Source: Dehalococcoidia bacterium
GTDB lineage: Bacteria > Chloroflexota > Dehalococcoidia > Dehalococcoidales > RBG-16-60-22
Assembly (NCBI GenBank): GCA_030613665.1
Contig: JAUWLN010000102.1
Coordinates: forward strand, 1 to 6,145
Length of the DNA stretch: 6,145 nt
Reading direction: 5' to 3'
In this document: in pieces, positions 1 to 6,027 of the stretch
Numbering within the stretch: position 1 is the first letter of the stretch
Layout of the letters: each line of letters opens with the position of its first letter
The notes under the pieces: model-generated
The model's input: the letters and a program-made list of their open reading frames with translations, nothing else
Database searches by the model: none
Told to the model about the DNA's origin: nothing
Made by a program: the position numbers and the translations under genes

Positions 1-387
1 AAGCACGTGTTCCAGGCTGCGTGGCGAAAGGTCAAGCAAGAGCCCCAGGCGGCTGGGTGTTCCTTTGGCGAACCAGATGTGGCTTACCGGACAGGCCAGC
101 TCAATGTGGCCCATGCGCTCCCGGCGTACCTTGGCCCGGGCGACCTCAACGCCGCACTTGTCACATATCACGCCCTTGTAGCGGATTTTTTTGTACTTGC
201 CGCAGTAACACTCAAAATCCTTGGTCGGCCCAAAGATTCTCTCGCAGAATAGGCCGTCTCTCTCCGGCTTCAGTGTGCGGTAGTTAATGGTCTCCGGCTT
301 GGTTACCTCTCCGTATGACCAGCTCCGGATCTGCTCTGGTGAGGCCAGAGAAATTCGTACGGCATCAAAATCATTGATTTCCAGCAT
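1..387 (-). CDS. rpoC: RNA polymerase beta' subunit, N-terminal part (runs off the left edge)
   Basis: This encodes the first 129 residues of the beta' subunit of bacterial RNA polymerase, which carries the catalytic Mg-binding site (beyond this window) and much of the clamp. Seen in the sequence: an open frame from ATG at 387 to base 1. It holds the usual opening (INDFDAVRISLASPEQIRSW), then KPETINYRTLKPERDGLFCERIFGP at about residues 30-54. Cys60, Cys62, Cys75 and Cys78 form the N-terminal zinc site, equivalent to C70/C72/C85/C88 of E. coli. The block RRERMGHIELACPVSHIWF (88-106) and the lid-side segment GTPSRLGLLLDLSPRSLE follow. The start overlaps the end of rpoB by 17 bases in a different frame, so the two genes are co-transcribed and probably translationally coupled. 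Identity is certain from these family signatures; the rest of the gene lies outside the window. Confidence 0.98.
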   Translation of the reverse strand, partial: MLEINDFDAVRISLASPEQIRSWSYGEVTKPETINYRTLKPERDGLFCERIFGPTKDFECYCGKYKKIRYKGVICDKCGVEVARAKVRRERMGHIELACPVSHIWFAKGTPSRLGLLLDLSPRSLEHVL

Positions 388-3300
388 CTTCTTCCGTTAC
401 CTCTCCTGGAGACGTCTCTTCCGCTACGGCAGCTTCGGTTTCCAGCTTAGGAGTCTCTTCAGTAATAGTGGCTTCAGCTTCCAGGCTGGGGACCTCTTCA
501 ATTACTTCTTCACCGGCAGTAACGTCCACCTCTCTCTCATTGATTACCTCGAGAGCAAGGCCCAGGCTCTGCAGTTCTTTTACCAGGACCTTGAATGATT
601 CCGGCACTCCTGGCTGGAGGATATTCTCTCCCTTTATAATAGCTTCATAGGCTTTGGCTCGCCCGGTGACATCGTCCGATTTTATGGTCAGCACTTCCTG
701 GAGGTTATGGGCAGCTCCATAGGCTTCCAGTGCCCATACTTCCATTTCGCCGAAGCGCTGTCCACCGAACTGGGCCTTGCCGCCCAGAGGCTGCTGTGTT
801 ATCAGGGAGTATGGGCCGGTGGAGCGAGCGTGGACCTTGTCTTCAACTAGGTGGATGAGCTTCATCATATAGATATTGCCCACCGTCACCGGCTGGTTAA
901 ACGGCTCCCCGGTTCGCCCGTCCCGCAAGACTACCTTGCCGAATGTAGGCGGGGAGGCCTTCCCTTCCTGATTAACCTTCTCTACAGTCTGCATTAACTC
1001 ATGCTGGCTCAGTTTACGGCTTGGTATGCCGAGTTCTTCCAGCCAGATGCGCAGACAAATCTCCGTGGCTTCTCCGGAATAGTTTTCGTCAAAAACGCGG
1101 TCACCGTCATATCCATGACCGTTCACCCACGCCTTGGCTACATTCATCTGGATTGAGGGCTGCTGTCTGTCCGGTGTGTAATCAACTGCGGCTGCTTCGC
1201 GAACAATCCAGGCTCTCGACAGAGCGTCCTCTATCGCCACGTCGCTGGCACCATCGAAGACCGGTGTGAGCACCCTGAATCCCAGTGTCTGGGCGGCCCA
1301 CCCGAGATGGGTCTCCAGAACCTGGCCGATGTTCATCCGGGACGGTACGCCAATCGGGTCGAGGATAATATCAACCGGCGTGCCATCGGGCAGGAAGGGC
1401 ATATCCTCTTTAGGGGCAATGAGGGCAATGACACCCTTGTTGCCATGGCGTCCGGCCAACTTATCACCCGCGGAGATCTTTCGTTTCTGGGCAATCCATA
1501 CCTGAACCCATTCGTTAACCCCCGCGGGCAGGTCATCGCCGCTGTCCTTGCGGGAGTATATTTTCACATTAATAACCTTACCCCACTCGCCGTGTGGTAT
1601 ACGCAGCGAAGTATCTTTCACATCGCGGGCCTTTTCCCCGAATATCGCCCGCAGCAGTTTCTCCTCGGCGGAAAGCTCTGTCTCGCCGCGGGGGGTGATT
1701 TTACCGACCAGTGTATCATCGGGGCCTACCTCGGCGCCGATGCGGATAATGCCGTTCTCATCGAGCTCGCGCAGGCTCTCCTCGCCAACATTGGGAATAT
1801 CCCGGGTGATTTCTTCCGGGCCCAGTTTGGTATCACGGGCTTCCACCTCATGCTTGGCAATGTGAATCGAAGTGAACTTGTCATTTTCCACCAGGTGGCT
1901 GCTGATGATGATGGCGTCTTCAAAATTATAGCCTTCCCAGCTCATGAAAGCGCAGAGTACGTTCTGGCCAAGAGCCAGTTCGCCATTTTCCGTGGCCGAG
2001 CTATCGGCAATCACCTGGTCGGCTTCAATGCGGTCGCCTTTGTTTACCAGAGGGTGCTGGTTGATGCAGGTCCCTTGGTTGGTGCGGACAAATTTCATTA
2101 GCTTATATTCGTCTTTGTGGCCGTCATCCGTGGTGATGACAATGCGATATTTAGCTTCAGCACCGGCGTCGTTGACGCTGCCGATTTCGGTAACAACCCC
2201 GGCGTTGCGGGCAAAGATAACCTGACCGCTGTGCCTGGCGGATTCTGTCTCCATGCCCGTGGCCACCACGGGCGATTCGGGCGAGAGCAGTGGTACCGCC
2301 TGTCGCTGCATATTAGCGCCCATCAGGGCACGGTTGGCATCATTGTGCTCCAGGAAGGGAATCAGCGCTGTGGCCACGCTGACGATTTGCTTGGGGGAAA
2401 CATCCATCAGGGCTATGTTATCCGCCGTTTCCAGCAGGTAGTGGCTGCCCCGCCTGGCCTCAATCTTTTCCTTCAGGAACTGGTTGTTTTCATCAAGGCG
2501 GGCATTTGCCTGCGCTATGGTAAATTCCTCTTCCTCGTCGGCGGACAGGTATATAATTTCATCGGAAACAAAGGGTTCCACCTTGACTCTGGTATTCGAG
2601 AGTTTAGCCAGCCTGGAGGCAATCGCGGGAGTCACGATGGTATCTGCCTTGACTATTGTGGTTCGCTTGCTATTGGCCACCCTCTCTCTGGCGACCTTGC
2701 CGACCAGTTGTTCGTCGGTGCTATTCAGTTCACTGATGACTTTACGATAGGGTGTCTCAATGAAACCGTACTCGTTGATTCGACTGTAAGTGGCCAGTGA
2801 GCCAATCAGTCCGATGTTTGGCCCTTCCGGTGTTTCGATGGGGCAGATACGGCCGTAGTGGGAAAAGTGGACATCGCGGACATCGAAGCCGGCGCGCTCA
2901 CGTGAGAGGCCGCCGGGTCCCATTGCAGAAAGGCGGCGCTTATGCGTTATCTCGGCGAGCGGGTTGGTCTGGTCCATAAACTGGGAAAGCTGGGAGCTGC
3001 TGAAGAATTCCCTGACGGCGGCTACCACGGGGCGGATATTGACCAAGGCGCTGGGAGTAATGGCCTCCGTGCCAATGATACTCATGCGCTCCCGGACCGC
3101 CTGGGCGAGGCGCAGCAGGCCAACGTGGAACTGGGTCTGTATCAGCTCGCCGACCGTACGTATACGCCGGTTGCCAAGGTGGTCGATATCATCGCCGTGG
3201 TCAGCACCGTTATTGACCAGAATGATGTGCCGGATAATCTCGACCATGTCGTCTTTGGTCAGGGCGCGCTGCTCCAGATGCCCGAGCGTCTCTTCAAGCG

Positions 3301-4381
3301 TGGAGTAGAGCTGGAGAAGCTCCTCCTGGTGGTCAAGACTGCTGGCCAGTACCGCTTTTAGGTCTCTGAATATCCTGACCACCTCACGGTCGTTTCGCTC
3401 CCCGGCCTGACGCAGTCGGGAAACAAATTCCGCGGTTTCGAAAGGTAACTCCTGAGTCTCAATACGATTTGTTATTTTTTCCGCGGCGATGCGGAACAGG
3501 CCGAGTCGCTTGTTGAGCTTATAGCGCCCGACTGTACCCAGGTCATACCGCAGCGGATCAAAAAACAGGTTCCGTATCAGCTTCCGGGCGTTCTCCAGGT
3601 TCGGTAGCTCTCCTGGCCTGACTTTGCGGTAGATATCGAGCAGAGCTTCCGCCTCATCCTTGATAAGCGAATCGCGCTCGATGGTTGTCGAAATATAGTG
3701 GTGTTCAGGGTTGTTATCATCGCTGGAGAAAAGGTTGAGCAGTTGCTCATCATTGCCATACCCGATGGCACGGAGCAGGGTGGTGGCTGGGATTTTGCGC
3801 TTACCATCTATCTTGGCGGATAGAACGTCACGGTTGCTGGTCTCGAACTCAAGCCAGGCCCCGCGGGTGGGGATGAGTTTGGCATAACAAAGCTCACGAC
3901 CCAGGGTGGCGTCTTCCTCAATGGTGAAGTAGACACCCGGAGAACGCAGGAGCTGGCTCACCACCACTCTTTCGGCACCGCTGGTGATGAAGGTGCCTTT
4001 AGCCGTCATCAGCGGTATGTCGCCCAGGAAAAGGTCCTGCTCTTTGATTTCCCCGATCTCTTTAATCAGCAGCTGTACTCTGGCGTAGAGGGGTGCCGAA
4101 TACGTCAAATTGCGGTCGCGACACTCCGATTCGGAGCGGCCCTGACGCGGTTCGCGGAACTCGTAGCCGAGGATGCCCAGTTCCAGCTTGCTGTGGGCCA
4201 GCGTCTTAATCGGCGAGATTTCACGGAGTAGAAGCTTGAGGCCATCTTCCTGGAAGCGCTGGAAGGAGTCTAACTGTACTTTAATGAGGTTGGGAACATC
4301 TAAAATCATGGGTAATTTGGCGTAAGATTTTCTGGGGACGGGCTGATTAGTCTGCTCACTCACCGGTGAAATAGAAACCAT
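371..4381 (-). CDS. rpoB: RNA polymerase beta subunit (complete, 1336 residues)
   Basis: This is the beta subunit of DNA-directed RNA polymerase; with beta' it forms the active centre and binds the RNA-DNA hybrid. Seen in order: the protrusion start SYAKLP near residue 19; lobe segments around 140-300; the rifampicin region (Q464 to S485), in which the positions matching E. coli Q513, D516, H526, R529 and S531 all keep the drug-sensitive residue (Q467, D470, H480, R483, S485); PIETPEGPNIGL (514-525); WEGYNFEDAI with Glu821/Asp822; KISAGDKLAGRHGNKG with the active-site lysines Lys974 and Lys982; and the clamp segment about 1167-1275 with HARSTGPYSL and QFGGQRFGEMEVWALEAYGAA. The large Proteobacterial insertions are absent. 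Two oddities are an extra helical block at about 296-373 and an acidic tail of about 53 residues after the point where E. coli RpoB ends. The ATG at 4381 is preceded by AAGGAG 11 bases upstream. The stop is TGA at 373-371. Confidence 0.99.
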   Translation of the reverse strand: MVSISPVSEQTNQPVPRKSYAKLPMILDVPNLIKVQLDSFQRFQEDGLKLLLREISPIKTLAHSKLELGILGYEFREPRQGRSESECRDRNLTYSAPLYARVQLLIKEIGEIKEQDLFLGDIPLMTAKGTFITSGAERVVVSQLLRSPGVYFTIEEDATLGRELCYAKLIPTRGAWLEFETSNRDVLSAKIDGKRKIPATTLLRAIGYGNDEQLLNLFSSDDNNPEHHYISTTIERDSLIKDEAEALLDIYRKVRPGELPNLENARKLIRNLFFDPLRYDLGTVGRYKLNKRLGLFRIAAEKITNRIETQELPFETAEFVSRLRQAGERNDREVVRIFRDLKAVLASSLDHQEELLQLYSTLEETLGHLEQRALTKDDMVEIIRHIILVNNGADHGDDIDHLGNRRIRTVGELIQTQFHVGLLRLAQAVRERMSIIGTEAITPSALVNIRPVVAAVREFFSSSQLSQFMDQTNPLAEITHKRRLSAMGPGGLSRERAGFDVRDVHFSHYGRICPIETPEGPNIGLIGSLATYSRINEYGFIETPYRKVISELNSTDEQLVGKVARERVANSKRTTIVKADTIVTPAIASRLAKLSNTRVKVEPFVSDEIIYLSADEEEEFTIAQANARLDENNQFLKEKIEARRGSHYLLETADNIALMDVSPKQIVSVATALIPFLEHNDANRALMGANMQRQAVPLLSPESPVVATGMETESARHSGQVIFARNAGVVTEIGSVNDAGAEAKYRIVITTDDGHKDEYKLMKFVRTNQGTCINQHPLVNKGDRIEADQVIADSSATENGELALGQNVLCAFMSWEGYNFEDAIIISSHLVENDKFTSIHIAKHEVEARDTKLGPEEITRDIPNVGEESLRELDENGIIRIGAEVGPDDTLVGKITPRGETELSAEEKLLRAIFGEKARDVKDTSLRIPHGEWGKVINVKIYSRKDSGDDLPAGVNEWVQVWIAQKRKISAGDKLAGRHGNKGVIALIAPKEDMPFLPDGTPVDIILDPIGVPSRMNIGQVLETHLGWAAQTLGFRVLTPVFDGASDVAIEDALSRAWIVREAAAVDYTPDRQQPSIQMNVAKAWVNGHGYDGDRVFDENYSGEATEICLRIWLEELGIPSRKLSQHELMQTVEKVNQEGKASPPTFGKVVLRDGRTGEPFNQPVTVGNIYMMKLIHLVEDKVHARSTGPYSLITQQPLGGKAQFGGQRFGEMEVWALEAYGAAHNLQEVLTIKSDDVTGRAKAYEAIIKGENILQPGVPESFKVLVKELQSLGLALEVINEREVDVTAGEEVIEEVPSLEAEATITEETPKLETEAAVAEETSPGEVTEEDAGNQ
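388..407 (-). promoter_or_regulatory. Ribosome-binding region of rpoC, inside rpoB
   Basis: Just upstream of the rpoC ATG the minus strand reads AGGAGAGG, ending 12 bases before the start, and then a closer GGAAG ending 4 bases before it. Both lie in codons of the RpoB tail (SPGEVTEE). The purine-rich stretch supports 387 as the rpoC start, but neither element alone has ideal spacing, so coupling to ribosomes finishing rpoB probably contributes. Confidence 0.6.
422..499 (-). repeat. Two tandem 39-base units coding an acidic 13-residue repeat in the RpoB tail
   Basis: RpoB residues 1295-1307 (EEVPSLEAEATIT) and 1308-1320 (EETPKLETEAAVA) are adjacent imperfect copies of EE-x-P-x-L-E-x-E-A followed by three small residues. 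A shorter, decayed third copy (EETSPGEVT) follows. At DNA level the units are 499-461 and 460-422, sharing stretches such as CTGGAA and GAAGAG but differing at many bases, so the duplication is not recent. The tail is strongly acidic and probably disordered. Its function is unknown. Confidence 0.75.
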
Positions 4382-4509
4382 ACGTATACCTGCTCCTTAA
4401 AAAGACACAAAATTCCTGATCTATTGCTTCAATAGCTGAGGCACGCAGTTATAACGCCTTTAATGAAAGGAAACATTATGATAGGGCAAAACCCTTAGAG
4501 GCCATAGTC
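4382..4509 (-). other. 5' leader of the rpoBC transcript
   Basis: This is the stretch between the likely transcription start (about 4509) and the rpoB ATG. It contains two short perfect hairpins: CCTTT/AAAGG with a 4-base loop (4457-4470) and CTATTG/CAATAG with a 3-base loop (4421-4435). It also holds two tiny reading frames in tandem. One of 9 residues (4505-4476, MASKGFALS) has a TAA stop that shares its last base with the ATG of one of 15 residues (4476-4429, MFPFIKGVITACLSY). Neither has a convincing ribosome-binding site. No T-run follows either hairpin, so neither is a classical intrinsic terminator. The leader extent depends on the inferred start site. Confidence 0.5.
4393..4398 (-). 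promoter_or_regulatory. Shine-Dalgarno of rpoB
   Basis: The minus strand reads AAGGAG here, separated by 11 bases from the ATG at 4381. The match to the 16S anti-Shine-Dalgarno is strong but the spacing is longer than usual. It supports the ATG at 4381 as the rpoB start, and no better start lies nearby. Confidence 0.75.
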
Positions 4510-4517
4510 AAAAGATA

Positions 4518-4546
4518 ATAATACCATTAATTGAAAATTTTGTCAA
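4518..4546 (-). promoter_or_regulatory. Sigma-70 type promoter of rpoBC
   Basis: On the minus strand a perfect -35 box TTGACA (4546-4541) is followed by a 17-base spacer and TATTAT (4523-4518), five of six matches to the -10 consensus. TGG directly before the -10 makes it an extended -10 as well. Transcription would start at a purine near 4508-4509, about 128 bases before rpoB. This near-ideal housekeeping promoter is directed at rpoB and lies downstream of the Fic gene stop, so rpoBC need not rely on transcription from upstream. It is a sequence prediction only. Confidence 0.85.
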
Positions 4547-4624
4547 TACCAATGGGGGACTGGTTCTGCTCGGTTGTGGTTGGTGGGTACGCTAAATAGT
4601 AATCCTCACTATAGAGTACTGAAC

Positions 4625-4656
4625 ATTAGCTAGGTGGGGTTCAATTTAAAGCTAAT
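4625..4656. repeat. 7-bp perfect inverted repeat downstream of the Fic gene
   Basis: ATTAGCT (4625-4631) and AGCTAAT (4650-4656) are exact reverse complements separated by 18 bases. The repeat begins 18 bases after the Fic stop codon. It could form a stem-loop at the 3' end of that transcript, but it is A+T-rich, has a long loop and is not followed by a T-run on the minus strand, so a terminator call is not supported. The rest of 4547-4674 shows no gene or recognisable element. Confidence 0.35.
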
Positions 4657-4674
4657 ATGAGTATCAGTGGATTG

Positions 4675-5892
4675 CTAACGATTATTGAAAATAAGATGAG
4701 TTTTAGCTTTTGGCAGTGATTCAATACGCTCCATAAAATCACTTCCTGTAGCCTGGGTTGGCCATTCCAAGCGCACACTAAGGACATATATATCTTTGGA
4801 GTCTTTTTCTGCTTTTATGGTATCGAGCCCTATTAACCTGTTTAAGTCCCTAATATAAGCCTTTATTGGATTCTGCAATACTTCATAATGGGTTTTTACC
4901 AGTTCATACAAATCGTATAGTTTTATTGAGTCCATATCTAACAGTAATTCTAGTAGAGACACTTGGCGGGCTGCAATCACTCTCTTACGTGCTGTTTTGA
5001 GCCGACCAAATAAGTCCTGCATTAAATTGCGGAAAAGCTCTTTTTGAACATGAATTTTTGTTTGCTCCAGCAGACGGCGGCTTTGAAGAGCTATACCCCT
5101 TAAAGCAAATACTAAGAAAGGTGTAATGTTATGGCCTTGCGCCCTAGACGCAGATAATGAAGCTAAGTAATTTGTTTTTTCATCATTATAGTAATTTGAC
5201 ATTGCGATAAAATAAGCATCCCGTAATCCAGTTCGCTGGAGAAGCAAAGCCTCAAAGGCACGGGCAGTTCTTCCATTACCATCTAAAAATGGATGCATGG
5301 CAGCCAAATGATAATGTGCGGCCGAAGCCTGAATGATTGCATCATGCTTAGGGTATTCAAGTTTAAGTGCTTTGACAAAACTATTGAAAGCAGCCTCACA
5401 ATCAACGCCTCCGTTTACACCTCTATGTCTAGGTTGCCCAAAGTTAACATTTTCATCTTGGGCACGAAGTTTCCCAGGAGGGCAATGGTCGTCATCTGCT
5501 CCAGTCACTATCTTTCGGTGGATTTCTAATATCAATTCTGCAGTGATGGGTCGGTCATCTGGAAGAGTTGCAATCCAGCGATAGGTTTGTATTGCAGCAT
5601 GCGCTTGTTTTTGTGACCTTGTGTGAAGCTGCGTGGGTGTCTCCCGAAGTGCTTCATCTAATTCACGGTCGGTAAAATCGGCACCCTCTATTCGGGAAGT
5701 ACCCGCAATCTCCCTCTTTAACTCCATATACTGCATGTCTTCAACCCATTCACGTTTGTAGGGGATTGCTTGGAGTGATAAAATGGCTGATTTGGCTTCT
5801 ATCATCTCTTGGTAAGCACTATTTAGGTCATAAATAATCCATGATTTTGGTAGTTTATATTCAATCATATTTCTACCATATATCCATTTCAT
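4675..5892 (-). CDS. Fic/DOC-family protein, likely class II protein adenylyltransferase
   Basis: Fic proteins usually transfer AMP from ATP to a hydroxyl side chain of a target protein. The 405-residue product has the full active-site motif HPFLDGNGRTAR (200-211) with catalytic His200 and the phosphate- and Mg-binding D/GNGR residues. An upstream target-docking flap lies at about 139-160 (KLRAQDENVNFG). TSRIEG (65-70) matches the inhibitory (S/T)xxxE(G/N) motif, with Glu69 expected to block productive ATP binding. Because this motif is N-terminal in the same chain, the protein is a class II, self-inhibited Fic. Residues about 302-375 look like a winged-helix domain. No signal peptide or membrane segment is visible, so it is presumably cytoplasmic. 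The target is unknown. The gene is visibly richer in A+T than rpoBC and lies beside an insertion sequence, which suggests acquisition. The start is uncertain: ATG at 5892 has AAGGA only about 3 bases away, while Met9 (5868) is an alternative. Confidence 0.93.
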   Translation of the reverse strand: MKWIYGRNMIEYKLPKSWIIYDLNSAYQEMIEAKSAILSLQAIPYKREWVEDMQYMELKREIAGTSRIEGADFTDRELDEALRETPTQLHTRSQKQAHAAIQTYRWIATLPDDRPITAELILEIHRKIVTGADDDHCPPGKLRAQDENVNFGQPRHRGVNGGVDCEAAFNSFVKALKLEYPKHDAIIQASAAHYHLAAMHPFLDGNGRTARAFEALLLQRTGLRDAYFIAMSNYYNDEKTNYLASLSASRAQGHNITPFLVFALRGIALQSRRLLEQTKIHVQKELFRNLMQDLFGRLKTARKRVIAARQVSLLELLLDMDSIKLYDLYELVKTHYEVLQNPIKAYIRDLNRLIGLDTIKAEKDSKDIYVLSVRLEWPTQATGSDFMERIESLPKAKTHLIFNNR

Positions 5893-6006
5893 TTCCTTGT
5901 CAATACCCTATTATAGTATGGATACTTTAAGGATTTAAACAATTCATATACAATTTCGTTTCCATTATATTTCTTTTTGTATATATAGTATTATTTATCA
6001 TTGAAT
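5893..6006. other. AT-rich gap between the insertion sequence and the Fic gene
   Basis: This is a very A+T-rich stretch with no gene. It carries the candidate Fic promoter described separately. It also holds an 8-bp inverted repeat, ATATACAA (5946-5953) and TTGTATAT (5977-5984), of unknown significance given the base composition. A second TATAAT on the minus strand (5969-5964) lacks a matching -35 box. Confidence 0.5.
5910..5938 (-). promoter_or_regulatory. Candidate promoter of the Fic gene with an overlapping palindrome
   Basis: The minus strand has a perfect -10 box TATAAT (5915-5910). At 17 bases upstream is a poor -35 box, TTAAAT (5938-5933; three of six matches). A palindrome AGTAT-CC-ATACT (5926-5915) fills the base pairs next to and touching the -10 box, where a repressor could bind. 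Transcription would begin near 5903, only about 11 bases before the ATG at 5892 but about 35 before Met9. The region is AT-rich, so chance matches are a real possibility. Confidence 0.5.
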
Positions 6007-6027
6007 TGTACTGCACCCCAGTTAGTC
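6007..6027. repeat. Terminal inverted repeat of the insertion sequence (one copy visible)
   Basis: The sequence starting TGTACTGCACCCCAG is placed at the outer end of the element, and the transposase stop codon (6028-6026) falls at its inner edge, a common arrangement in IS3-family elements. The partner copy lies outside the window, so the length of the repeat is not known. Confidence 0.6.

Noticed and set aside
461..490. Rifampicin-resistance substitutions in RpoB (listed by rpoB residue numbers, not bases)
   Set aside because: The residues matching the main E. coli resistance positions (Q513, D516, H526, R529, S531) are all of the sensitive type; the few differences, such as Thr472 and Leu484, look like ordinary lineage variation.
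1307..2800. Two long open frames on the plus strand (264 and 227 codons) opposite rpoB
   Set aside because: They lie codon-for-codon opposite rpoB codons in one antisense frame, as do other open stretches at 287-598 and 2942-3361. Stops in that frame require TTA, CTA or TCA codons in rpoB, which are rarely used here, so the openness is a by-product of rpoB codon choice. The translations show no family resemblance.
4421..4470. Leader hairpins as an intrinsic terminator or attenuator
   Set aside because: The stems are only 5-6 bp, A+T-rich and not followed by a T-run, so they do not meet the usual pattern of a terminator.
4600..4618. CTCACTATAG on the plus strand, resembling a phage T7 promoter
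   Set aside because: Only the 3' half matches; the upstream half of the 20-base consensus differs at several positions, and no phage polymerase or plus-strand gene is present.
4675..5892. Fic gene as the toxin of a Fic/Doc toxin-antitoxin pair
   Set aside because: No small antitoxin gene lies before or after it, and the inhibitory TSRIEG motif is within the same protein, which fits a self-inhibited Fic instead.
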